The notes under the pieces are model-generated. The model worked only from the letters and a program-made list of their open reading frames with translations, ran no database searches and had not been told where the DNA came from. 64,000 nucleotides of DNA from an uncultured Sutterella sp. GTDB taxonomy: Bacteria > Pseudomonadota > Gammaproteobacteria > Burkholderiales > Burkholderiaceae_F. Each line of letters begins with the position of its first letter. Positions within the stretch are counted from its first letter, which is position 1. Both the position numbers and the translations under genes were made by a program. Shown here one piece after another: positions 7,802 to 16,722 of the stretch. The stretch lies in the NCBI GenBank assembly GCA_900770335.1, contig CAAGKD010000090.1, positions 1 to 64,000 on the forward strand, in the 5' to 3' direction.

Positions 7802-8914
7802 ATGTCCGTGCTTAAAGACTATCTGCGGGACCTCGCGCCCCTCGTCAACCTTGACTGCGGCACCCACAACGCCGCGGGCGTCGCCCGCGCGGCCGCCATC
7901 ATGAAGGGCCTCTTCGACTCGATCGGGTTCGCAACCGAGCTCGTCGAGCTCGATCCGAAGTTCGGCCCCGTGCTCGTCGCGAAAAACAAGCCCGAGTCGG
8001 ATCATTTCGACGTGCTCTTCAACGGCCACCTCGACACGGTCTTCCCCGACGGCACTGCCGCCGCGCGCCCCTTCTCGATCGACGGCGACCGCGCGCACGG
8101 CCCCGGCTGCTCGGACTGCAAGAGCGGCGTTCTCGCGGCCTACTACGCCTGCAAGCTCGCCCGTCCCGAGGACCTTGAGCGGCTCTCGATCTGCTGCGTC
8201 TTCAACCCCGACGAGGAGTGGGGGTCGCCGTGTTCGCACGCGTTCCTCGCGAAAATCGGCGCCAGGGCGAGCCGCGCCCTCATCTTCGAGGCCGCGCGCG
8301 CCAACGGCGAGCTCGTGCGCTCGAGGAAGGGCGTGGGCGACTACCGCATCACCTTCCACGGCCGCACCGCGCACGCGGGCAACAACCCCGAGGCGGGCGC
8401 CAACGCCAACCTCGCCGCGATCCGCTTCGCCCTCGCGGCGAGCGAGCTCGCCGACCCCTCGATCGGCACGACCGTGAATCCGGGCGTCATCGAGGGCGGA
8501 ACGGCCTCGAACGTGATCTCCGCGCAATGCCGCCTCAACATCGACACGCGCTACCGCTTCGACAAGGACGGCGAGGCGCTTGACGCCCAGCTCGAGGCGT
8601 TCATCCGCCGCACCTGGGTCGAAGGGGTCACGCAGGAGATGACGAAGATTCTCGTGCCGGCGATGCCGCTCTCGGAGAACACCAGGGAGCTCGCCGCCCA
8701 GATCACCGAGGCCGCGAAGATGGCGGGCTTCGAGGCAAAGTGGGTGGACGCGGGCGGCGGATCGGACGGCAACCGCATCGCCCGGGCCGGGATTCCGGTC
8801 GTCGACGGCTGCGGCCCGGCGGGCGCGGGCTTTCACACGGACCGCGAGTACCTGCGCCTTGACACGGTCGAGGAGCGCATCCGCATGCTCGTGAACTTCC
8901 TCACGCTCATCTGA
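7802..8914 (+). CDS. M20 family metallopeptidase (carboxypeptidase G2-like)
   Basis: A 370-residue zinc hydrolase of the M20/ArgE/CPG2 family. Expected metal ligands and catalytic residues are visible: His76-x-Asp78 in NGHLDTVF, Asp105 in GPGCSDCKSG, Glu138-Glu139 in NPDEEWGS, and a C-terminal His in AGFHTDREYL. A dimerisation insert begins near RTAHAGNNPE. Such enzymes remove a C-terminal amino acid (often Glu) or an acyl group. There is no signal peptide, so it acts in the cytoplasm. The ATG at 7802 follows GCGGAGAAAAG. Its own regulator appears to have decayed just upstream. Confidence 0.88.
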   Translation: MSVLKDYLRDLAPLVNLDCGTHNAAGVARAAAIMKGLFDSIGFATELVELDPKFGPVLVAKNKPESDHFDVLFNGHLDTVFPDGTAAARPFSIDGDRAHGPGCSDCKSGVLAAYYACKLARPEDLERLSICCVFNPDEEWGSPCSHAFLAKIGARASRALIFEAARANGELVRSRKGVGDYRITFHGRTAHAGNNPEAGANANLAAIRFALAASELADPSIGTTVNPGVIEGGTASNVISAQCRLNIDTRYRFDKDGEALDAQLEAFIRRTWVEGVTQEMTKILVPAMPLSENTRELAAQITEAAKMAGFEAKWVDAGGGSDGNRIARAGIPVVDGCGPAGAGFHTDREYLRLDTVEERIRMLVNFLTLI

Positions 8915-9300
8915 CGGTCTGACGCCCCCGCATCCGGCGGCCTTGAGCGCGCTGACCAAGGGCGCGCGCCTTCCCTCCCGAGGCGCGCGCCCTTTGCGCA
9001 TCCGGCCTCTCCAGTCTCTTTCGCCTCCCCCGCCTCCGCGCTCTCCGGCGCCGCTCTGAGAATGTGGATGCAATGCATCACAACTTGAATTCGTGAATCC
9101 TGCGCCATACCGCATAAGCGTCACGACTTTAAAAAAAGACCCTTCATTGCCGTCGACGGCGCATGCGAAACCTGCGACAATGAAAGCAACAGACCGCTCG
9201 GTCTGTCGGGAGCCGCAATGAGGGGAAACTCCGCCTGGCCCCGGAACTCAAAGCCGACCCGCCTCATGCAGGCCGCCGGCCGAACGGAGGAGGACTCGCA
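8915..9300. other. Intergenic region with perfect inverted repeat
   Basis: No coding sequence can be supported in these 386 bases. They hold the 18-base inverted repeat annotated at 9189-9206 and a strong ribosome-binding site (GGAGGAGG) for the pilin-like gene at 9301. Confidence 0.6.
9189..9206. promoter_or_regulatory. Operator-like inverted repeat ACAGACCG-CT-CGGTCTGT
   Basis: Two perfect 8-base arms separated by CT. The AGACCGnnCGGTCT core is the common form of TetR-family operators. It lies about 95 bases before the pilin-like gene. No TetR-type gene is in the window, so the cognate protein is unknown. Confidence 0.5.
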
Positions 9301-9858
9301 ATGGTCCTTCATACTTCAAACACGGTCAGTCCGCCACGATCCTCCGTTCCGCATCTTTTGAAGAAGATCCGGTTCTCCCGCTTCTTCCGTCGACGGCCCG
9401 GCGCCCACAGCGGCTTCACGCGGTTCGAATCTCTCCTTGCGGTCCTGCTCGTCGGCATCATCGCCGGCGTGGGCGTGCCGAAGTACGTCGACTACCGCGA
9501 CCAGAACCACTTCGAGACCTGCCAGCACAAGCTCGCGACGATCCAGCTGCTCCTTGACGTGCAGACCGCCGGCATCGTGTCGCCCGATTCGCTCCTCGCG
9601 CTTTCGCAAGCGCAGCTCGAGCAGACGCTCCACCAGCTCCTGCGTGAATTCGGCGGCGCGCGATGCACGCTCGGGCAGCCCTGCCCGGACCTCTGCCCCG
9701 CGGGCGGAACGCTCGGAGTTGAGCGCACCGTCATGGACGGCGTTCCGAAGTACGTCGTCTTCTGCTCGGAGAAGAGCCACGGCGAGGACGCTGCGACGGG
9801 CTTCGCCCGCTCGGTCGAGCCCGCGGAGAACTCGCACCGCATCTCGCTCACCGACTGA
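9301..9858 (+). CDS. Type IV pilin-like protein with long leader
   Basis: A 185-residue protein with a prepilin peptidase site: after an unusually long, basic 38-residue leader comes G38|FTRFESLLAVLLVGIIAGV. Glu43 is at the canonical +5 position, followed by a hydrophobic helix. The mature protein (about 147 residues) has a VPKYVDYRDQNHFETC start and six or so Cys residues, including CTLGQPCPDLC, which could form disulfides. It could be a minor pilin or a pseudopilin. No pilus assembly gene is nearby. The ATG at 9301 has a near-perfect GGAGGAGG upstream. A hairpin follows the stop. Confidence 0.75.
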   Translation: MVLHTSNTVSPPRSSVPHLLKKIRFSRFFRRRPGAHSGFTRFESLLAVLLVGIIAGVGVPKYVDYRDQNHFETCQHKLATIQLLLDVQTAGIVSPDSLLALSQAQLEQTLHQLLREFGGARCTLGQPCPDLCPAGGTLGVERTVMDGVPKYVVFCSEKSHGEDAATGFARSVEPAENSHRISLTD

Positions 9859-9884
9859 AGGCCGCCGGCCCTCGCAGAACGCAC

Positions 9885-9915
9885 GAAGGCCCGGCGGAAC
9901 TCCCGCCGGGCCTTC
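9885..9915. terminator. Strong hairpin between pilin-like gene and hflX
   Basis: GAAGGCCCGGCGG pairs perfectly with CCGCCGGGCCTTC over a short loop. It lies between two convergent genes and has no long T tract, so it is a plausible bidirectional terminator or transcription barrier. Confidence 0.7.
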
Positions 9916-9958
9916 GGCCGCTTCAGGCTCATGTTCGCTGAGACGCCTCAGGATCGCC

Positions 9959-11149
9959 TCAGAGCAGGCTCTCGAGCTCAGCGAGCTCCTCGGCGGCGCT
10001 CTTCCTGCGCAGCCGCGGATCCTCGGGATCCAGCTCGGCGGCCATCTCGCGCTCCCAGTCCTCGGGCTCGCGGGGCTCGCTCGGATGAAGGTCGCGCCAC
10101 TCGTGCGCGAACTCCGAGACCGCTCGGCGCAGAAGATCGAGCCCCTCGCCCGTGAGCGCGGAGACGAAGACCGCCTTGGGGCGGCCGTCCGCGTCGCGCA
10201 CGATCTCGGCGGGCTGGCCCATGACGTCGATCTTGTTGTAGACGATGATCGTCGGCACGTCGTCGGCCTTGATGTCCGCGAGAACGGCGTTCACCTCGGC
10301 GATCTGCTCCTCGCGCACGGGCGAGGAGGCGTCGACGACGTGAAGCAGAAGGTCCGCGTGGACCGTCTCGTCAAGCGTTGACTTGAAGGCCTCGATGAGC
10401 TGGTGCGGCAGCCCCCGGATGAAGCCGACCGTATCGGTCGCGACGACCGTCTCCTCGTCGTTGAGCCAGAAGCGGCGCGCCGTCGTGTCGAGCGTCGCGA
10501 AGAGCTGGTCGGCGGCGTAGGTCTGCGCGCGCGTGAGGCGGTTGAAGAGCGTCGATTTTCCAGCGTTCGTGTACCCGGCGAGCGACACGGTGAGGGCGTC
10601 GCCCCTCGAGCGGGAGCGCCGCTGCGTGCCGCGCTGGCGGGCGAGGCGCTTCAACTGGTCGCGAAGCTGCTTCATCCGCACGCCGATCATGCGGCGGTCA
10701 AGCTCGATCTGCTTCTCGCCCGGGCCGCCGGTCTTGCCGAGGCCGCCGCGCTGGCGCTCAAGGTGCGTCCAGCCGCGCACAAGGCGCGTCGAGAGGTGCT
10801 CCAAGCGCGCGAGCTCGACCTGAAGCCGGCCCTCGCGGCTCTTCGCGCGCTGGCGGAAGATGTCGAGGATGAGCTCCGTGCGGTCGAGCACGGGAATGTT
10901 GAGGATCCGCTCGATGTTGCGCTCCTGGGCGGCCGAGAGCGCGATGTCGAAGACGACGACGTCGGCGCCCGATTCCCTGGCGAGCTCGGCGAGCTCCTCG
11001 ATCTTGCCCGATCCCAGGAAGGTCGCCGGATCGGGCTTCTCGCGCCGCGCCTGCATGAGGCCGACGGGCTCGAGGCCGTCCGACGTGACGAGGAGCCGCA
11101 GCTCCTCGGCGGAGTCCTGATAGAAGACGCGGCCGACGGAGACGACCAC
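9959..11149 (-). CDS. hflX: Ribosome-associated GTPase HflX
   Basis: A 396-residue TRAFAC GTPase. The N-terminal HflX domain contains FLGSGKIEELAEL and the glycine-rich linker RGGLGKTGGPGEKQIELDRR. The G domain has G1 AGYTNAGKST, G3 DTVGFIRGLPHQLIEAF and G4 NKID. HflX splits stalled or heat-damaged 70S ribosomes. It follows hfq on the same strand. The start is uncertain: GTG at 11149 is the first clear start, but the frame is open back to the hfq stop without an ATG, so a short N-terminal extension from a rare start codon is possible. Confidence 0.94.
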   Translation of the reverse strand: MVVSVGRVFYQDSAEELRLLVTSDGLEPVGLMQARREKPDPATFLGSGKIEELAELARESGADVVVFDIALSAAQERNIERILNIPVLDRTELILDIFRQRAKSREGRLQVELARLEHLSTRLVRGWTHLERQRGGLGKTGGPGEKQIELDRRMIGVRMKQLRDQLKRLARQRGTQRRSRSRGDALTVSLAGYTNAGKSTLFNRLTRAQTYAADQLFATLDTTARRFWLNDEETVVATDTVGFIRGLPHQLIEAFKSTLDETVHADLLLHVVDASSPVREEQIAEVNAVLADIKADDVPTIIVYNKIDVMGQPAEIVRDADGRPKAVFVSALTGEGLDLLRRAVSEFAHEWRDLHPSEPREPEDWEREMAAELDPEDPRLRRKSAAEELAELESLL

Positions 11150-11207
11150 GAGAAACGCGCGCGAGGCCTGCGCCTCGCGCGTCTCATCAATCTGGAAGCT
11201 GCTCAGA

Positions 11208-11471
11208 TCAGTTCTCCGACGGATCCTGGGCGGTGGCCGGGTTGACGGCCGGGTTCATCGACACGGCGCGGGCCGGGACGACGGTGCTGATGGCGTGCTT
11301 GTAGACCATCTGCGTGAGGGTGTTCCTCAGGATGACGACGTACTGGTCGAACGACTCGATCTGGCCCTGAAGCTTTATGCCGTTGACGAGATAGATCGAG
11401 ACGGGGATGTGCTCCTTGCGAAGGAGGTTGAGGAACGGATCCTGAAGAAGCTGAACCTTGTTGCTGGCCAT
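11208..11471 (-). CDS. hfq: RNA chaperone Hfq
   Basis: An 87-residue Sm-like protein that forms a hexameric ring and pairs small RNAs with mRNAs. Sm1 (QDPFLNLLRKEHIPVSIYLV, GIKLQGQIESFDQYVVIL) and Sm2 (VYKHAISTV) are canonical, with a short 20-residue tail ending DPSEN. The ATG at 11471 gives the standard MASNKVQLLQDPF start. The reading frame remains open upstream, but those residues are not conserved. It lies between der and hflX. The 287 bases upstream of it carry no gene and probably its promoter. Confidence 0.98.
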   Translation of the reverse strand: MASNKVQLLQDPFLNLLRKEHIPVSIYLVNGIKLQGQIESFDQYVVILRNTLTQMVYKHAISTVVPARAVSMNPAVNPATAQDPSEN

Positions 11472-11758
11472 GATGTTTTTCTTCTCCGGGCGGGCAGCTC
11501 GCACGATGCTCCGGCCCTTGTGTTGGCTTGTCTTTCTTTAGCGTGGCGTCCGGCCGGGTGCGACCGTCCGGATCCTCTCTCCTCTCCGTGGGGAAGCGTC
11601 CCCGCGGGGAGCCGGGAGGGGCGCCGGCGACAAGGCGAATCTTAGCACCGCCCCCGTCGGGCTCCTTCCCGGCCCGGCGCCGCCCCGCCCTGCGAAAAGC
11701 TGGAAATTGCAAGGGACTGTTGCCGGGTTCGGGGGGCGTCGCGGCGGGCGCCGAGTCA

Positions 11759-13108
11759 CTACTTCTTGCTGTCGTCCTTGACGTAAGGGTTGGCCTTCGT
11801 GACGAACTCGATCCGCAGCGGCGTGCCCGCGAGGTTGAACTCATCGCGGAAGTACCCCTCGAGGTAGCGGCGGTAGGACTCGCCGATGTCCTCGAGCGCG
11901 TTGCCGTGGATGACGATGACGGGGGGATTCGAGCCGCCCTGGTGCGCGTAGCGGGGCTTGGGGCGCCCGCCGCGGGCGCGCGGAGGCTGCTGGCGCTGCA
12001 CGGCGGCGATGAGCGCGCGCGTGAGCTTCGGGGTGGAGAGCTTGCGGTACGCGGCGGCGTGCGCGTCGTCGACGGCCTTCATCAGGTGGTTGAGGCCGTT
12101 CCTCTTCAGGGCCGACGTGCGGATCATGCGCGCCCAGCGCAGGAAGTGGAGCTTGTGATCGAGCTCCTCGTTGAAGCGCTCGCGCGCATAGCTGTCAAGC
12201 AGGTCCCACTTGTTGACCGCCACGACGAGGGCGCGGCCCGAGTCGAGCACGTACCCGGCGATGTGCGCGTCGCCCTCGCTCACGCCCTCCTTGGCGTCAA
12301 GGACGAGGATCACGACGTTCGCGTCCTCGATCGCCTGCAGGGTCTTCACGACGGAGAACTTCTCGACCGCCTCGAAGACCCTGCCCTTGCGGCGCAGGCC
12401 GGCGGTGTCTACGAGCTCGTAGGGACGCCCCTCGTACTCGAAGTCGACCTTGATCGCGTCGCGCGTGGTGCCGGGCATGTCGAAGGCGATGACGCGCTCT
12501 TCGCCCAAGAGCGCGTTGATCATCGTCGACTTGCCGGCGTTCGGGCGCCCGGCGAGCGTCACCTTGATGCGGCGGGGGGCGTCGGGATCGACTTCGGGCT
12601 CCTCCTCCTTCTCCTCCTCGGGGCACTTGCTGAGCGCAAGGTCCACGGCGTCGCGCACGCCCTGCCCGTGGGCGCCCGAGACGAGCCAGGGCTCGCCGAG
12701 GCCGAGCTCGTAGAACTCCGCCTTGGCGGCGTCGGAAAGTCCCTCGCTTTTGTTGACGAGCAGGATCACCGGGCGGTCGCAGCGGCGCAGGTGCTGCGCG
12801 ATGCGCATGTCCTGAGGCGTGAGGCCCGCGCGTGCGTCGCACAGGAAGAGCACGACGTCGGCCTCCTCGATCGCGAGCTCAGCCTGGCCGGCCATGGCCT
12901 GCACGATGCCCTCGGTGCGCACGGGCTCGAAGCCGCCCGTATCGATGACGATGTAGGGGCGCGCGCCGACGCGGCCCTGGCCGTACTGGCGGTCGCGGGT
13001 GAGTCCGGGAAAGTCCGCCACGATGGCGTCGCGGCTGCGGGTGAGCCGATTGAAGAACGTCGACTTGCCGACATTGGGCCGGCCCACGAGAGCGATGACT
13101 GGAAGCAT
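11759..13108 (-). CDS. der: Ribosome biogenesis GTPase Der
   Basis: A 449-residue double-GTPase needed for 50S subunit maturation. The first G domain shows GRPNVGKSTFFNRLT, DTGGFEP and NKSEG; the second shows AGRPNAGKSTMINAL, DTAGLRRKGRV and NKWDLLD. A KH-like C-terminal domain follows, with PRARGGRPKPRYAHQGG and VIVIHGNALEDIGESYRRYL. Full length. It comes 100 bases after bamB in the usual order. Confidence 0.98.
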   Translation of the reverse strand: MLPVIALVGRPNVGKSTFFNRLTRSRDAIVADFPGLTRDRQYGQGRVGARPYIVIDTGGFEPVRTEGIVQAMAGQAELAIEEADVVLFLCDARAGLTPQDMRIAQHLRRCDRPVILLVNKSEGLSDAAKAEFYELGLGEPWLVSGAHGQGVRDAVDLALSKCPEEEKEEEPEVDPDAPRRIKVTLAGRPNAGKSTMINALLGEERVIAFDMPGTTRDAIKVDFEYEGRPYELVDTAGLRRKGRVFEAVEKFSVVKTLQAIEDANVVILVLDAKEGVSEGDAHIAGYVLDSGRALVVAVNKWDLLDSYARERFNEELDHKLHFLRWARMIRTSALKRNGLNHLMKAVDDAHAAAYRKLSTPKLTRALIAAVQRQQPPRARGGRPKPRYAHQGGSNPPVIVIHGNALEDIGESYRRYLEGYFRDEFNLAGTPLRIEFVTKANPYVKDDSKK

Positions 13109-13208
13109 GGTTGGAAATCTGGTTCAGAAAAGCGACGACGCGCCGGCTGGCTCTCAGGAGCCCCGGCGCGGCCGCGGATTGTTCGGATTGAAGGGAAGCG
13201 CGCCGGAC

Positions 13209-14348
13209 TCACTCGCCCTGGGCGACGTAGGCGACGTCGCCCTCGACGGTCTGGAAGACCGCGCCGTAGCCCTGCTGTGCGGCCGGGGTCGTCACGGCGC
13301 CCGAGAGCCGCACGCGGCCCGTCACGCGGCCCGTCGAAGGATCGAGGAACGAGACGTAGCCCTCATAGTCGCCGAAGGCGAGGGTCGTGCCGACGCGGAT
13401 CGGCGCGGAGACGCCGCGGTAGAGGAAGTCCTCGCTCACCCAGGCCTCGCGACCGCTCTGGCGCCCGTAGGCGTGCACGCGGCTCGCCTCGTCGACGACG
13501 TAGACGAGCCTGCCGTCGGCGACCGGGCCCGTGACGGCGTCGGCCTTCGCGTTCCAGACGAGCCGGCCGTTCTGCGAGCTCATGCAGACGACGTTGCCCT
13601 GGAAGGCCGCGGCGCACATGAGCTCCTGGTCGACCCAGGGGCGGCCGACGACGTCGATGAGGCGCTCGACCTCGGTGATGCCCTTGGACTGGCCGATGAC
13701 GGCGTCAAAGACCGTGCGGCCGTCATTGGGGTTGAGCGCGAGCAGGCGCCCGTTAGCGAGGCCGACGAGCACGCCCGCGGGCGACCAGGCCATCTGGGAG
13801 AAGTTGCGCAGCGTGAGCGCCGGCGCCTGGCCCTGGTAGTGCCAGACGCGCTGGCCGGTGATGAGGTCGTACCCCGTGACGCGCGTGTCCGAGGTCTTCA
13901 CGATCACGCGGCCCGCGCCCACGAGGGGCGGCACCTCGATGTCCGAGGAGAGCCTCGCCTCCCAGGCGAGCCTGCCCTCGGCGTCGAACACCTGGATCTT
14001 GCCCTTGTCCGTGCCGACCGCAATGTGGGAGCCGTCGGCGCCGACGCCGGCGGTGACATTGCCGTCCGTCTTCGCGCGCCAGACGACCTCGCCCGTCTGA
14101 CGGTCAAGACGAACGACCTGGTCCTCGCCCGCCGCATAGACGGCCGAGTCCGTCACCACGGGCGCGAGATTGCCCGCGACCGCCTCGCCCACCCTGGCGC
14201 GCCAGACCACGCGCGCCTGCGCCGTGTCCTGATAGGCCGGGTAGTCGTGCGGCTCGTGCGGATTCGAGGACGAGAAGATGCCGCAGCCGGCGAGCGGAAG
14301 CGCGGCGAGAAGCGTCGCGGCAAGGGTGAGCGATTTCTTTGTGGCCAT
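13209..14348 (-). CDS. bamB: Outer membrane assembly lipoprotein BamB
   Basis: A 379-residue lipoprotein of the BAM complex that helps BamA fold outer-membrane beta-barrels. A lipoprotein signal peptide ends at LPLAGC (Cys22). Repeated PQQ/beta-propeller blades follow, for example DRQTGEVVWRAKTDGN, LITGQRVWHYQGQA and PSTGRVTGRVRLSG. The ATG at 14348 gives the basic, hydrophobic signal; the frame is open upstream but unlike the family. It sits between yfgM and der, as in most Proteobacteria. Confidence 0.95.
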   Translation of the reverse strand: MATKKSLTLAATLLAALPLAGCGIFSSSNPHEPHDYPAYQDTAQARVVWRARVGEAVAGNLAPVVTDSAVYAAGEDQVVRLDRQTGEVVWRAKTDGNVTAGVGADGSHIAVGTDKGKIQVFDAEGRLAWEARLSSDIEVPPLVGAGRVIVKTSDTRVTGYDLITGQRVWHYQGQAPALTLRNFSQMAWSPAGVLVGLANGRLLALNPNDGRTVFDAVIGQSKGITEVERLIDVVGRPWVDQELMCAAAFQGNVVCMSSQNGRLVWNAKADAVTGPVADGRLVYVVDEASRVHAYGRQSGREAWVSEDFLYRGVSAPIRVGTTLAFGDYEGYVSFLDPSTGRVTGRVRLSGAVTTPAAQQGYGAVFQTVEGDVAYVAQGE

Positions 14349-14630
14349 CGGTTGTGTCCGGGTTTCGGCGGCCGCCGGACGCCTCCGCCCATCAGGGATG
14401 GGCGCAAGGACCGGCCGGAGCCTGGAATTGCGGGGCGCCGCAGGGGCGGCGGAAGGGACGGGCGCGACAAGCGCCGCCCCCGCCGAGCGGGAATGCGCGC
14501 CGTGCGTGAATTCTAAGAGAAACGCATGCCGGCGGAGGCCCCGCGGGGGGCCCTGCCGCCGGCAACGCATGCGGGAGGAGACCGACCGGACTCCTCCCGG
14601 GAAAGCCGCTTCGAAGGCTTCGCAGCGCGG

Positions 14631-15269
14631 TCAGCCTTCGACCGGAAGCGAGGCGAGCTTGAGCTCGACCACGCGGACGAGCTGGTCGTTCGCGTCGAGG
14701 GCCTTCAGGGCGCCGTTCCAGGCCTCGCGGGCGGCCTTGGCGTCTCCCTTGGCGGCGAGAACGTCGCCGCGGCGATCAAGAAGCTGCCCCTTCTGGCGGG
14801 CGTCGGGCTTCGCGCCGTCGAGGGCTTTGAGCGCCTCGTCGAGGCTGCCCTCGTCAAAGAGCACGCCCGCAAGGCGGATGCGCGCGAGCGTGTCGTACTC
14901 GGCGCGGCCGGACTTCTCGATCACCCACGTGAGGCGGGCCTTGGCGTCGGCGAAGTTGCCCGCGTCGGCGGCGGCCGTCGCGGCGGCGAGCGCCCCGAGG
15001 GGCGCGTAGATCGTCGAGGAGTACTCCGTGACGAGGCCCGTCGAGAGTGAGTCGACGTTCTTCTGGTCGTTCGTCGTGACGGCCTGGCGGAGCTGGGCGT
15101 ACATTACCGAGGCCTTGGCGGCCTGGCTCCTTTGGTACCAGCTCCAGCCGTTCCAAGCGGCGAAGCCCAGGCAGCACACGCAGACGGCGGCGGTCACCGG
15201 GGTGCCCCAGCGGTCCCACCAGGCCTTCATCTGGTCAATGCTCTCCTGCTCTTGCAAGTCGTAAGCCAT
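14631..15269 (-). CDS. yfgM: YfgM-like TPR membrane protein
   Basis: A 212-residue single-pass protein. It has a short cytoplasmic N-terminus (MAYDLQEQESIDQMKAWWDR), a membrane helix at about 23-45 and a periplasmic tetratricopeptide domain. In E. coli YfgM binds PpiD at the SecYEG translocon and helps newly exported proteins. It lies between hisS and bamB, the standard position. The signature WWDRWGTP is present. Confidence 0.9.
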   Translation of the reverse strand: MAYDLQEQESIDQMKAWWDRWGTPVTAAVCVCCLGFAAWNGWSWYQRSQAAKASVMYAQLRQAVTTNDQKNVDSLSTGLVTEYSSTIYAPLGALAAATAAADAGNFADAKARLTWVIEKSGRAEYDTLARIRLAGVLFDEGSLDEALKALDGAKPDARQKGQLLDRRGDVLAAKGDAKAAREAWNGALKALDANDQLVRVVELKLASLPVEG

Positions 15270-15315
15270 GGCTGATTTCTCTCCTGAATGAAGCTGTCTT
15301 TCGCCCGAGGGCGGA

Positions 15316-16602
15316 TCAGGCCGAAAGGGCCGCGGCGACGGCCGCGGGCGCGTCGGCGAGCGCGACGAGCGTCTGCTCGACCCAGCTCGCCTCGCCCTCG
15401 CGCAGGGCCTTGACGGCCACGGCGCCGCGGGCGAGCTCGTCCTCGGTCGCGAAGATCGCGAAGCGCGCGCCGGAGGCGTCGGCCTTCTTCATCTGGCTCT
15501 TGAGGCTCCCTTCGCCCGGGTGCGTGATGACGCGCACGCCCAGGTCGCGCAGGCGCTCGGAAAGGAGCATCGCGGCCTTGTGCGCCTCGCCGCCGTGGTG
15601 GATGACGTAGACGTCCGTCTGGGTGCGGGTCGGGACGCTCCCCACCTCGCGCATGAGCTCGATCACGCGCTCCATGCCCATGGCGAAGCCCACGCCCGGA
15701 GCGGGGCGGCCGCCGAGCATCTCGATGAGCGGGTCGTAGCGCCCGCCGCCGCAGATGGTGCCCTGGGCGCCCAGCTTGTCCGTGATCCACTCGAAGACCG
15801 TGTGGTTGTAGTAGTCGAGGCCGCGAACGAGGCGCGGATTGATCGAGTACTCGATGCCGGCGGCGCTCACGAGCTCCTCAAGGCGGTTGAGGAACGCGCG
15901 GCTCGCGTCCCCAAGGTAGTCAAGAAGCTTCGGCGCGGCGTTGACGAGGTCCTGCATCTCGGGATTCTTCGTGTCGAGAATGCGCAGGGGGTTCGTGTGC
16001 AGGCGCCGCTGCGCGTCCTCGTCGAGCTCGCCCGCATGGGCCTCGAAGTAGGCGATGAGCGCCTCGCGGTGCGCCTGGCGCTCCTCGAGGGACCCGAGGG
16101 TGTTCATCTCGAGGCGCACGGGCCCCGTGCCGAGCGCGCGCCAGATGCGCGCGAGCATCATGATGATCTCCGCGTCGATGTCGGGGCCGGCCATGCCGAG
16201 CGCCTCGACGCCGAGCTGATGGAACTGGCGGTAGCGGCCGCGCTGCGGACGCTCGTGGCGGAACATCGGACCGCAGTACCAGAGGCGCTGCGTGGCGCCG
16301 TAGAGGAGGCTGTGCTCATTGACGGAGCGCACGACGGCGGAGGTGCCCTCGGGGCGGAGCGTGAGCTGGTCGCCGTTCATCGAGTCGGTGAAGGAGTACA
16401 TCTCCTTCTCGACGATGTCCGTCACCTCGCCCACGCCGCGCGTGAAGACGCGGGAGTCCTCGAGGATCGGAGTGCGGATCTCCTGGTAGCCGTACTGCTC
16501 GAGCACGCCGACGCAGGTCTTCTGCACGAACTGCCAGATCGGCGCGTCCTCGGGCAGCATGTCGTTCATGCCCTTCACGCCGGCGAATTTTTCCTTGGCC
16601 AT
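15316..16602 (-). CDS. hisS: Histidyl-tRNA synthetase
   Basis: A 428-residue class II synthetase that charges tRNA-His. Motif 1 and the N-terminus (GVKGMNDMLPEDAPIW), motif 2 (FRHERPQRGRYRQFHQLGVEALG), the histidine loop (LVRGLDYYNHTVFEW) and motif 3 (GVGFAMGMERVI) are all intact, as is the C-terminal anticodon-binding domain. It lies between ispG and yfgM. Confidence 0.98.
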   Translation of the reverse strand: MAKEKFAGVKGMNDMLPEDAPIWQFVQKTCVGVLEQYGYQEIRTPILEDSRVFTRGVGEVTDIVEKEMYSFTDSMNGDQLTLRPEGTSAVVRSVNEHSLLYGATQRLWYCGPMFRHERPQRGRYRQFHQLGVEALGMAGPDIDAEIIMMLARIWRALGTGPVRLEMNTLGSLEERQAHREALIAYFEAHAGELDEDAQRRLHTNPLRILDTKNPEMQDLVNAAPKLLDYLGDASRAFLNRLEELVSAAGIEYSINPRLVRGLDYYNHTVFEWITDKLGAQGTICGGGRYDPLIEMLGGRPAPGVGFAMGMERVIELMREVGSVPTRTQTDVYVIHHGGEAHKAAMLLSERLRDLGVRVITHPGEGSLKSQMKKADASGARFAIFATEDELARGAVAVKALREGEASWVEQTLVALADAPAAVAAALSA

Positions 16603-16722
16603 CTTGACTGGTTCTTCTTCTTTGCGGTTTTGCGGCGGATCTCTTCGGGTTCGTCCGCTGCGGTTGAATCCGCTCCGTTTCCGGAGACGTTTCCGGAGAC
16701 GCCTGCTTCGGAGCTGGCCCGC

